Assembly: GCA_964387935.1 (NCBI GenBank)
Contig: CAYLZN010000013.1
Span: 1 to 38,142 of the forward strand
Source: CAYLZN01 sp964387935
GTDB taxonomy: Bacteria > Acidobacteriota > Vicinamibacteria > Vicinamibacterales > JAFNAJ01
Length of the DNA: 38,142 nt
Direction: 5' to 3'
The notes beneath the pieces were generated by a model. The model was given only the letters and a program-made list of their open reading frames with translations, was not told where the DNA came from and ran no database searches. Below, piece by piece: positions 17,478-23,977 of this stretch; the stretch's first letter is position 1; every line of letters starts with the position of its first letter. The position numbers and the translations under genes are program-made.

Positions 17478-19067
17478 ATGTCCCAGTCCACGGACCCGGC
17501 ACGCCCTCACACGGCGATGCTCGACGAGCTCCGGCGCCTCGACGCGTTGATCCAGCAGGTGTCCTCCGCGCTGGTCGAAGCCACGGCCGACCGCATCGGG
17601 TGTGCCATTGAAGAGGCGTTGCGGCACCTGGTGGCGTGCCTCGACATCGACCGCTCGACGTTCGGCGAACTGGCGCCAGACCGCTCGGCGATTCACGCGC
17701 TCCACTCCTGGACCTCCGGCATCGTCCCGCAGACCGACGTGGCGTCGACTCAGGCCCTTGCCTGGTACATGCACCAGGTCGCGTCGGGCGTGCCGATCGT
17801 GCTGGAGTCGGTCGAAGACCTTCCCGGCGAGGCCCACCGGGAGCGGGACTACATGCGGCAATGGGGGATGCTGTCGCACGTGACCATCCCGCTGCGGGTC
17901 GGCACGGGCTGGCACTGCTGGCTGTCGCTGGGCGCCTTCCGGCACCCGCGCCGCTGGCCCGCGCCGCTGCTCGAGCGCATCCGGTTCTTCGGCGAGTTGA
18001 CCGCGTCGGCCTTCCTGCGCTGCCAGCACGAGCAGGCGCTGGCACGAAGCCTGGAGGAGGTCGCACGGCTCAACCGGCGGCTGAAGGCCGAGAACACGTA
18101 CCTGCGCGAGGAGATCCAGGGCGAACACGGATGGGCCGACGTCGTCGGCTCGAGCGCGATCCTGCGGCGCGTACTGGCGAAGGTGGAGTCGGTGGCGTCC
18201 ACCGACAGCACCGTGCTGATCGTCGGCGAAACCGGTACGGGCAAGGAACTGATTGCACGCGCCATCCACGAGCGCAGCCCGCGGCGGCACCGCACCATGG
18301 TCAAGGTCAACTGCGCCGCGTTGCCGGCAGGCCTCGTGGAAAGCGAGCTGTTCGGCCATGAGAAGGGCGCGTTCACCGGGGCCGCCCTGCCGCGCCAGGG
18401 GCGATTCGAAGTCGCCGACGGCGGCACCATCCTGCTCGACGAGGTCGGAGAACTCCCGCTCGAGACGCAACCGAAACTGCTGCGCGTGCTGCAGGAAGGC
18501 GAGTTCGAGCGACTCGGCTCGACGCGCACCCGCAAGGTCGATGTCCGTGTGATTGCCGCCACCAACCGCGACCTGTACGCGGAGGTGGCCGCCGGCCGAT
18601 TCCGGGCGGACCTGTTCTACCGGCTCCACGTGTTTCCTGTGGTCGTGCCCCCACTCCGGGAGCGACGCGAGGACATCCCGGCCCTGGTGTGGCACTGCAT
18701 CGGCAAGCGGCACGCCAAGCTGCGACGGCCGATCGACGTGGTTCCGGATTCGACCATGCGGGCGCTCCAGGCGTACCACTGGCCGGGAAACATCCGCGAA
18801 CTCGAGAACGTGGTCGAGCGAGCGATGATTCTGTCGCCGGGCGGCACGTTGATCGTCGATGAGAGCGTGGGTGTGACGCTGCCCCCGCCCGCTGCACCGC
18901 CGGCCTCGGAGCTCGATGCCGTCCAGCGCCAGCACATCGAGTCCATCCTCGCCGAGTGCCTGTGGCGCATCGAGGGGACGGGCAATGCGGCCGACCGCCT
19001 CGGCCTCAACCCCAGCACGCTGCGGTTCCGGATGAAGAAGCTCGGGATTGAGAGGCCCGGGGCCTGA
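17478..19067 (+). CDS. sigma-54-dependent transcriptional activator (GAF-AAA+-Fis HTH)
   Basis: This is a bacterial enhancer-binding protein that remodels sigma-54 RNA polymerase by ATP hydrolysis. Starting at ATG 17478 gives 529 residues. Residues about 30-185 form a GAF-like sensor domain, with a coiled linker at 185-215 (ARSLEEVARLNRRLKAENTY). The AAA+ domain follows: Walker A GETGTGKE at 250-257, GAFTGA at 297-302 (sigma-54 contact loop intact), GGTILLDEVGELPLETQPKL (Walker B) and RADLFYRLHVFPV. The C-terminal Fis-type helix-turn-helix is NAADRLGLNPSTLRFRMKKL. There is no receiver domain, so it senses a ligand or protein rather than being phosphorylated. It is divergent from the His-rich barrel/porin pair. 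I found no convincing -24/-12 promoter nearby, so its targets are unknown. Confidence 0.95.
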   Translation: MSQSTDPARPHTAMLDELRRLDALIQQVSSALVEATADRIGCAIEEALRHLVACLDIDRSTFGELAPDRSAIHALHSWTSGIVPQTDVASTQALAWYMHQVASGVPIVLESVEDLPGEAHRERDYMRQWGMLSHVTIPLRVGTGWHCWLSLGAFRHPRRWPAPLLERIRFFGELTASAFLRCQHEQALARSLEEVARLNRRLKAENTYLREEIQGEHGWADVVGSSAILRRVLAKVESVASTDSTVLIVGETGTGKELIARAIHERSPRRHRTMVKVNCAALPAGLVESELFGHEKGAFTGAALPRQGRFEVADGGTILLDEVGELPLETQPKLLRVLQEGEFERLGSTRTRKVDVRVIAATNRDLYAEVAAGRFRADLFYRLHVFPVVVPPLRERREDIPALVWHCIGKRHAKLRRPIDVVPDSTMRALQAYHWPGNIRELENVVERAMILSPGGTLIVDESVGVTLPPPAAPPASELDAVQRQHIESILAECLWRIEGTGNAADRLGLNPSTLRFRMKKLGIERPGA

Positions 19068-19095
19068 CCCCGGGCCTAAAAGGCCCGGGGCTCCG
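19053..19095. repeat. overlapping palindromes at the 3' end of the activator gene
   Basis: Three arms alternate: AGGCCCGGGG (19053-19062), CCCCGGGCCT (19068-19077) and AGGCCCGGGG (19081-19090), followed by CTCCG. The middle arm can pair perfectly (10 bp) with either neighbour, so two hairpins exclude each other. The first arm encodes the last residues of the activator (ERPGA). It is the same family as 8378-8480 and 20785-20811, in reverse orientation, and could act as a terminator. Confidence 0.75.
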
Positions 19096-19100
19096 CAAGG

Positions 19101-19180
19101 CAGGCCCGGGCTCCGCAAGGCAGGCCCGGGCTCCGCAAGGCAGGCCCGGGCTCCGCAAGGCAGGCCCGGGCTCCGCAAGG
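19101..19180. repeat. perfect 20-bp tandem repeat, four copies
   Basis: CAGGCCCGGGCTCCGCAAGG is repeated four times without a mismatch, preceded by one imperfect copy at 19081-19100. Each unit holds one palindrome arm (AGGCCCGGG) and the CTCCG tag of the dispersed family. The array exactly fills the space between the activator stop and the complement stop of the EF-hand gene at 19181. Identical units suggest recent expansion by slippage. Confidence 0.95.
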
Positions 19181-19630
19181 CTACTTGGCGGCCTGGGCCG
19201 CCTTCACCTTGGCCACGGCGGCCTGGCTTTCATCAGGCGTCACGAGGCCATCCGCGTTCGTGTCGATGCCGTCGAAGACGCTCATGGCGAATTCGAGGAA
19301 CGCCGGAAGCGTCAACTTGCCCGTCGCGCGTCCTCCGGCCTCATTGAACGCCGCCAGGGCCTTCGGACCGGACAGCTCCACCTCCCGGCGCGTCACCGTG
19401 CCGTCCAGGTTCCGATCCTGGCCCTCGAACGCCGCCGCCATCGCGTTGCGGAACTCCTCGGCGCTGATCTTCCGATCCGCGTTGCGGTCGATCACGTCGA
19501 ACGTGAGCCGCTGGGCCTTGGACGCGGCAGGCGCCGCCGTGCCCTGTGCTGCCACCGCTCCGGCTGCGCTCGCGAGCGCAAGGCTCAGCCCGCACGCCGC
19601 GCCCATGACGAGTGCGTGGTACCGGCTCAC
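19181..19630 (-). CDS. secreted EF-hand calcium-binding protein
   Basis: The product has 149 residues from GTG 19630. A signal peptide (LVMGAACGLSLALASAAGAV, then AAQG) is followed by three recognisable EF-hand loops: DRNADRKISAEEF, DRNLDGTVTRREV and DTNADGLVTPDES. A degenerate fourth lies in the region around EAGGRATGKLTLPAF. The D-x-[DN]-x-[DR]-G/K-x-[IV]-x-x-x-E pattern fits calcium binding, although the first loop has Lys instead of Gly at position 6. The GTG overlaps the stop of the DUF3011 gene (GTGA), so the two secreted proteins are coupled. The role is unknown; calcium buffering or calcium-dependent assembly at the envelope is inference. Confidence 0.88.
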   Translation of the reverse strand: MSRYHALVMGAACGLSLALASAAGAVAAQGTAAPAASKAQRLTFDVIDRNADRKISAEEFRNAMAAAFEGQDRNLDGTVTRREVELSGPKALAAFNEAGGRATGKLTLPAFLEFAMSVFDGIDTNADGLVTPDESQAAVAKVKAAQAAK

Positions 19631-20403
19631 TGCACACCTCCCTTGTTGAGCTTTTCCTTCGCCTTGTTCCTGTCGATCCCGCTGGCCCTCGCCTTGGCCT
19701 GTTCCCGATCGACCTGCTGGTTGCGCGACACCCGCTCGCTCCGGTCGTTCGAACGCACGCGGAACTCACCCCGGCACCCGTTGTCCACCCAGATCGAATC
19801 GCTGTTGGTGCCCCACGTCGAACCCCGTCGGCAGTCGGCCTCGCTCAACTGGCGCACGAGCTCCACGTTCGTGTTCGCCCCGACGGGGCAGGTCGTCCGC
19901 CGGTCCTTGCTGGACTCGCACTTCACGATGTCCCCGTCGCCGCCGTAGGCGTATCCGCGGTCGTTGTCGTCATCGTCGTCATCGTCGCCCGAGGCGGCGA
20001 TCGCACCGACCACGGCGGCAGTGGCGACGCCGCCGATGAGCGCCTTCTTCTTGCCGCCGCCTTTCTTCTCTTCTTTCTTCTCCTGCGTGGCGGGTGTCGA
20101 GCCAGTGGTGGCGGCCGCCGTCGTGCCCTTGCCGGCCGCCACGAGGAACTCCGCGCGGCAGCGATCGCTGACCCAGATGCCCTTGGCATCGGTTCCCCAG
20201 GTCTCGTTCTGCCAGCAGCCCTCGGAGCTCAGCTGCTTCGACAGCATCACCCCCTGAGAGGTGTCGGCGGGACACGAGACGCGGGCGCCATCCTTCGATT
20301 CGCAGCGGACGGTCGTCTGGGCGAGGGCCGGCGATGCCAGCGCCGCGGCGACCAGACCGGTCGCCAGCGTGGCACGCCACATGGTGTGAACGGGTGTCTT
20401 CAT
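19627..20403 (-). CDS. DUF3011 double-domain secreted protein
   Basis: The product has 258 residues. The start ATG 20403 has AAAGGA about 8 bases upstream. After a signal peptide (ending ASPALAQ) come two DUF3011 units of about 60 residues. The first runs from TTVRCESKDGARVSCPADTS to GIWVSDRCRAEFLV. The second runs from IVKCESSKDRRTTCPVGANT to SIWVDNGCRGEFRV. Both keep the paired cysteines and the W-x-D-x-x-C-R-x-E-F ending. Between them lie a Lys-rich tract, a Gly/Ala-rich hydrophobic segment (ALIGGVATAAVVGAIAASG) and seven consecutive Asp residues. The tail is charged (DREQAKARASGIDRNKAKEK). The function of DUF3011 is not established. The Asp tract and the coupled EF-hand gene hint at calcium. 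Confidence 0.85.
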   Translation of the reverse strand: MKTPVHTMWRATLATGLVAAALASPALAQTTVRCESKDGARVSCPADTSQGVMLSKQLSSEGCWQNETWGTDAKGIWVSDRCRAEFLVAAGKGTTAAATTGSTPATQEKKEEKKGGGKKKALIGGVATAAVVGAIAASGDDDDDDDNDRGYAYGGDGDIVKCESSKDRRTTCPVGANTNVELVRQLSEADCRRGSTWGTNSDSIWVDNGCRGEFRVRSNDRSERVSRNQQVDREQAKARASGIDRNKAKEKLNKGGVQ

Positions 20404-20442
20404 CTGAGGTTCCTTTGGTCTCGACGGGTTGTGCTTCGGGCT

Positions 20443-20733
20443 TCAGTTCGGACGTTCGATGGTATCCGGTGGTTCGTCGGAGGCCGCGGCGTCGTTCAGT
20501 CGTGCGCGGATGAAGGTGGCTTCTCCGACGATCTCGGCCCCGGCGTGTTCCAGGGCCTGCAGGCTGCGGCAGCCCTCCTCGTCCACCGAGCGCAGCTCCG
20601 ACAGGTCCAGTGTGAGACCGGTCGCCCTGGGGACGCAGATTGCCAGGAGATGGTGCAGGCCCGCGGCATCCAGCCGGCCCGCCAGCTTGATCACGCGTCC
20701 CCGCCCATTGCGAACGACGTCGATGCGCAACAC
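20443..20733 (-). CDS. solo STAS-domain protein
   Basis: The product has 96 residues from GTG 20733. The STAS fold of anti-sigma-factor antagonists is seen: MLRIDVVRNGRGRVIKLAGR, LDAAGLHHLL and LTLDLSELRSV, then the loop DEEGCRSLQAL, which corresponds to DSSG in SpoIIAA. The phosphorylated Ser is replaced by Glu (E52), which removes the kinase target and might mimic phosphorylation. No kinase or sigma factor lies next to it. It is 39 bases upstream of the DUF3011 gene on the same strand and could be in the same operon. Confidence 0.85.
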   Translation of the reverse strand: MLRIDVVRNGRGRVIKLAGRLDAAGLHHLLAICVPRATGLTLDLSELRSVDEEGCRSLQALEHAGAEIVGEATFIRARLNDAAASDEPPDTIERPN

Positions 20734-20784
20734 GGCAAGAGTCCCAGCAATGCCTGCGCCAACTCCGGGCCTGTTGCGCTTTTC

Positions 20785-20811
20785 GGAGCCCCGGGCCTTT
20801 CAGGCCCGGGG
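20785..20811. repeat. dispersed GC palindrome (CGGAG-tagged)
   Basis: CGGAG partly overlaps a 9-bp perfect stem, CCCCGGGCC (20789-20797) / GGCCCGGGG (20803-20811), with loop TTTCA. Loop, stem and tag match the central copy at 8411-8438. It lies in the 213-base divergent gap between the STAS and UPF0114 genes (20734-20952). Nothing else in that gap is recognisable. Confidence 0.75.
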
Positions 20812-20952
20812 ACAGCCGCAGCCGGCTGCGGGACCCGTCGCGGGGTACGGTGGGCGGCGGGCGCTTCTGGCGAGATGCGGCCGTGTTCCCAGCCGCATCG
20901 CTGAGGTGCGACGCGGCCGCGGGACGGTACGGGGCTTGCCACACGTGTGCTC

Positions 20953-21510
20953 ATGAAAGCCTTCTTCGGCGTGTCCCGGTACCTCGTGCTGATTGCGGTG
21001 CTCGGCCTGCTCGTCGCCGGTGCAGCCGCGATGGTCTTTGCGGGCATCACGACGGCGCACGTCCTCGTCGAGGTCTTCGCCGAGGGCGCGTTCAACACCG
21101 AAGGCGCCCGCACCCTCAGCCTCGAACTGATCGAGCTCATCGATGTGTTCCTGCTCGCCACCGTGATCCTGATCACGGCCATCGGGCTCTACCAGCTCTT
21201 TCTCGATCCCCACATCGAGCTGCCCGAGTGGCTGTCGGTCAGCAACCTCGAACAGCTGAAGGCCAATCTCGTCGCCGTCGTCATTGTCATGCTGGCCATC
21301 CTCTTCCTGGGCGCGGTGGCCGGTCACCGGGGCGAGGAGGCCAGCGTGCTCGATCTCGGGATCGGGATCGCCCTCGTCGTGGTCTCCATCTCGACAGCCA
21401 TCCTGGCGTTTGCGCGGGTCGAGAAGAACAAGGCCGCGCACTTCGAGCACCTGCACGCCGCGCACCACCCACCGCAACACGGAGCCGAAAAGGAGTCAGG
21501 GAATGGCTGA
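20953..21510 (+). CDS. UPF0114 (YqhA-family) membrane protein
   Basis: The product has 185 residues from ATG 20953; GTG codons at 20947 and 20945 are alternatives. Four membrane segments are visible: YLVLIAVLGLLVAGAAAMVF, LIDVFLLATVILITAIGLYQ, ANLVAVVIVMLAILFLGAVA and IGIALVVVSISTAILAFARV. The family block LYQLFLDPHIELPEWLSVSN with NLEQLK is characteristic of UPF0114. Function in bacteria is not established. The His-rich tail (HFEHLHAAHHPPQH) is cytosolic if both ends are inside. Its 3' end overlaps the sulfatase start by 8 bases, a tight coupling. Confidence 0.9.
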   Translation: MKAFFGVSRYLVLIAVLGLLVAGAAAMVFAGITTAHVLVEVFAEGAFNTEGARTLSLELIELIDVFLLATVILITAIGLYQLFLDPHIELPEWLSVSNLEQLKANLVAVVIVMLAILFLGAVAGHRGEEASVLDLGIGIALVVVSISTAILAFARVEKNKAAHFEHLHAAHHPPQHGAEKESGNG

Positions 21511-23842
21511 AAGCAAGAAGAAGGAATTCAAGGGCGTCCTGAAGCTGGACGTCCGTGATTCGACGCCGGACTGGGAGCCCTATGTCCCGGCCAAGGCGCC
21601 GAAGGGCTCGCCGAACATCCTCATCGTGATGTACGACGACACGGGCATGGCCGCGTGGTCGCCGTACGGCGGCCGGATCAACATGCCGACGCTCCAAAAG
21701 CTGGCCGACAACGGGCTGGTCTATTCGCAGTGGCATACGGTGGCGCTGTGCTCGCCAACGCGCTCCACGTTTCTGACGGGCCGCAACCATCACCTGAACG
21801 GCTGCGCCGCCATCACCGAGGCGGCCACGGGCTTCCCCGGTGGGAACGGCCGCATTCCCGAGCAGTGCGCGACGATCGGCCAGGTCCTGCAGGACTCGGG
21901 CTGGAGCACGTTCTGGCTGGGCAAGAACCACAACGTGCCCGAGCAGGACGTCGCCCCCGGCGCGAGCCGCAAGGAATGGCCGCTCTCGAAGGGGTTCGAT
22001 CGCTACTACGGCTTCCTCGGCGGTGAAACGAACCAGTGGTATCCCGACCTGGTCCAGGACAGCACGTTCGTCGAGCAGGAGTACGGTCCCGAGGAGGGCT
22101 ATCACCTGTCGAAGGACCTGGTCGACAAGGCCATCGGGATGATCAAGGACCAGAAGGCGAGCAACCCGTCGAAGCCCTGGTACATGTGGCTCTGTCCTGG
22201 CGCCAACCACGCGCCGCACCACGCGCCGCAGGAGTACATCGACAAGTACAAGGGCAAGTTCGACGACGGGTACGAGGCGTATCGGGAATGGGTGCTCAAG
22301 AAGATGGTCGAGAAGGGCATCCTCCCGGCGGACACCAAGCTCACGCCGATCAACCCGATGCCCGAGGACATGGCCAACAAGGACGACCACGTGCGTCCCT
22401 GGAACACGCTGAATGCCGACGAGAAGAAGCTCTTCGCGCGCATGGCGGAGGTGTACGCCGGCTTCTCCGAGTACACGGACGTCCAGGTCGGCCGGCTGAT
22501 CGACTACCTCGAGGAAACAGGGCAGATCGAGAACACGCTCGTCTTCTACTGCGCCGACAACGGCGCGTCGGGCGAAGGCACGCCGAACGGCTCGGTCAAC
22601 GAGAACAAGTTCTTCAACAGCTACCCGGACGACCTGGCCGAGAACCTCAAGCTGTTCGACAAGCTTGGCGGGGTGGACACCTACGGTCACTATCCAACGG
22701 GCTGGGCGGTCGCCTTCTCGACGCCCTTCCAGATGTTCAAGCGGTACTCGCAATTCGCGGGCGGCACGTGCGCGCCGATGGTCGTCTCGTGGCCGAAGGG
22801 CATCAAGGCCCGCGGCGAGGTGCGTCACCAGTACCATCACTCGGTGGACGTCGTCCCGACGATCCTCGAGGTGTGCGGACTGGACATGCCGAAGGTGTAC
22901 CGGGGCGTCGAACAGTATCCGCTGTCGGGCGTGTCCATGCGCTACAGCTTCGCGGCGAAGGCCGATGCCCCGACGACGAAGACGCGGCAGTACTACGCGA
23001 TGCTGGGCACGCGCGGCATCTGGGAGAACGGCTGGAAGGCCTCGGCCATCCACGCCCCGCTCTCGAGCAAGGGCAACTTCGACAAGGATCGGTGGGAGCT
23101 GTACCACGTGGACAAGGACCGCTCCGAGTCGACGAATCTCGCCAAGCAGCACCCGGAAAAGCTCGAGGCCCTGATCAAGACGTGGTTCGAAGAGGCAGAC
23201 AAGAACCTCGTCCTGCCGCTCGATGACCGGACGGCCGTCGAGGTGCTCGGCACCCCGCGTCCGGCCGAAGAGGAGCCGCGGGAGCGCTACATGTACTACC
23301 CGGGCGCGTCGCCGGTGCCGGAGGGCGTGGCTGTCAACACGCGCGGCCGGTCGTACAAGATCCTCGCGAACGTCGAGATCACGGACGCGAACTGTTCGGG
23401 CGTGATCTTCGCGCACGGCTCGCGGTTCGGCGGCCACGCGCTTTACATGAGGGAGAAGAAGCTCGTGTACGCCTACAACTTCCTCGGCATCAAGCCCGAG
23501 CAGCAGCTCGCCTCGCCGGCGCTGACGCCAGGGAAGTACACGTTCGGCATGGAGTTCAATCGCGAAAAGGCCGGCGAGCACGGCGAGTCCCTGGGCAAGG
23601 CGAGGCTCTACGTGAACGACAAGGTCGTCGCGGAGGGACCGATGAAGACCCAGCCGGGCAAGTTCACGTTGTCCGGTGACGGGCTCTGCGTCGGCTACGA
23701 CAGCGGCGATGCCGTGAGCGAGGGCTACAAGACGCCGGGCGAGTTCAAGGGTGGCACGATCCACTTCGTCGGGGTGACGGTGGAGAAGGCCCAGTACCTC
23801 GACCTCGAGAAGCTGGCCGCTGCCGCGTTGGCGGTGGACTGA
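21503..23842 (+). CDS. arylsulfatase, AtsD-like, cytosolic
   Basis: The enzyme hydrolyses sulfate esters using a formylglycine made from C83. The product has 779 residues from ATG 21503, with AGGAG 8 bases upstream. Metal ligands lie in NILIVMYDDTGM, and the modification motif is CSPTR in VALCSPTRSTFLTGRNHH. Further blocks are FWLGKNHNVPEQD (catalytic Lys and His), PWYMWLCPGANHAPHHAPQ and VFYCADNGASGEGTPNGS. After about residue 600 a C-terminal domain of about 180 residues follows (VNTRGRSYKILANVEITDAN onward), probably a beta-sandwich as in other 750-790-residue sulfatases. There is no signal peptide or membrane segment, so the protein should stay in the cytosol. It is coupled to UPF0114 and followed by a strong hairpin and a porin. 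A CxPxR Cys-type site can be matured by the anSME encoded at 34426. Confidence 0.95.
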   Translation: MAESKKKEFKGVLKLDVRDSTPDWEPYVPAKAPKGSPNILIVMYDDTGMAAWSPYGGRINMPTLQKLADNGLVYSQWHTVALCSPTRSTFLTGRNHHLNGCAAITEAATGFPGGNGRIPEQCATIGQVLQDSGWSTFWLGKNHNVPEQDVAPGASRKEWPLSKGFDRYYGFLGGETNQWYPDLVQDSTFVEQEYGPEEGYHLSKDLVDKAIGMIKDQKASNPSKPWYMWLCPGANHAPHHAPQEYIDKYKGKFDDGYEAYREWVLKKMVEKGILPADTKLTPINPMPEDMANKDDHVRPWNTLNADEKKLFARMAEVYAGFSEYTDVQVGRLIDYLEETGQIENTLVFYCADNGASGEGTPNGSVNENKFFNSYPDDLAENLKLFDKLGGVDTYGHYPTGWAVAFSTPFQMFKRYSQFAGGTCAPMVVSWPKGIKARGEVRHQYHHSVDVVPTILEVCGLDMPKVYRGVEQYPLSGVSMRYSFAAKADAPTTKTRQYYAMLGTRGIWENGWKASAIHAPLSSKGNFDKDRWELYHVDKDRSESTNLAKQHPEKLEALIKTWFEEADKNLVLPLDDRTAVEVLGTPRPAEEEPRERYMYYPGASPVPEGVAVNTRGRSYKILANVEITDANCSGVIFAHGSRFGGHALYMREKKLVYAYNFLGIKPEQQLASPALTPGKYTFGMEFNREKAGEHGESLGKARLYVNDKVVAEGPMKTQPGKFTLSGDGLCVGYDSGDAVSEGYKTPGEFKGGTIHFVGVTVEKAQYLDLEKLAAAALAVD

Positions 23843-23856
23843 TTGGGGGCCTGACG

Positions 23857-23895
23857 GTGTGGCCAGCCACGGGGGAGGCTCGTGGCTGGCCCCAC
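23857..23895 (+). terminator. strong hairpin after the sulfatase gene
   Basis: GGCCAGCCACG (23861-23871) pairs perfectly with CGTGGCTGGCC (23881-23891) around a 9-base loop, and GTG/CAC can extend the stem after one mismatch. It starts 15 bases past the stop. No U-run follows, so it may work with Rho or protect the 3' end. Confidence 0.55.
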
Positions 23896-23900
23896 TGACA

Positions 23901-23977
23901 GGCTCAAGGCGCAGGGCTCAGGGCTCAAGGCTCAAGGCTCAAGGCACAGGGCTCAAGGCACGTGGCACAAGGCACGA
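23901..23977. repeat. degenerate heptanucleotide tandem array (GGCTCAA type), 11 units
   Basis: Eleven consecutive 7-base units begin GGC. They change from GGCTCAA/GGCTCAG on the left to GGCACAA/GGCACGT/GGCACGA on the right. The probable GTG start of the porin (23962) lies inside the ninth and tenth units. A second heptamer array (GGCGTAC) lies at the right end of the window. Confidence 0.9.

Noticed and set aside
19081..19180. CRISPR array
   Set aside because: The units are contiguous 20-mers with no spacers and no cas genes; it is a simple tandem repeat.
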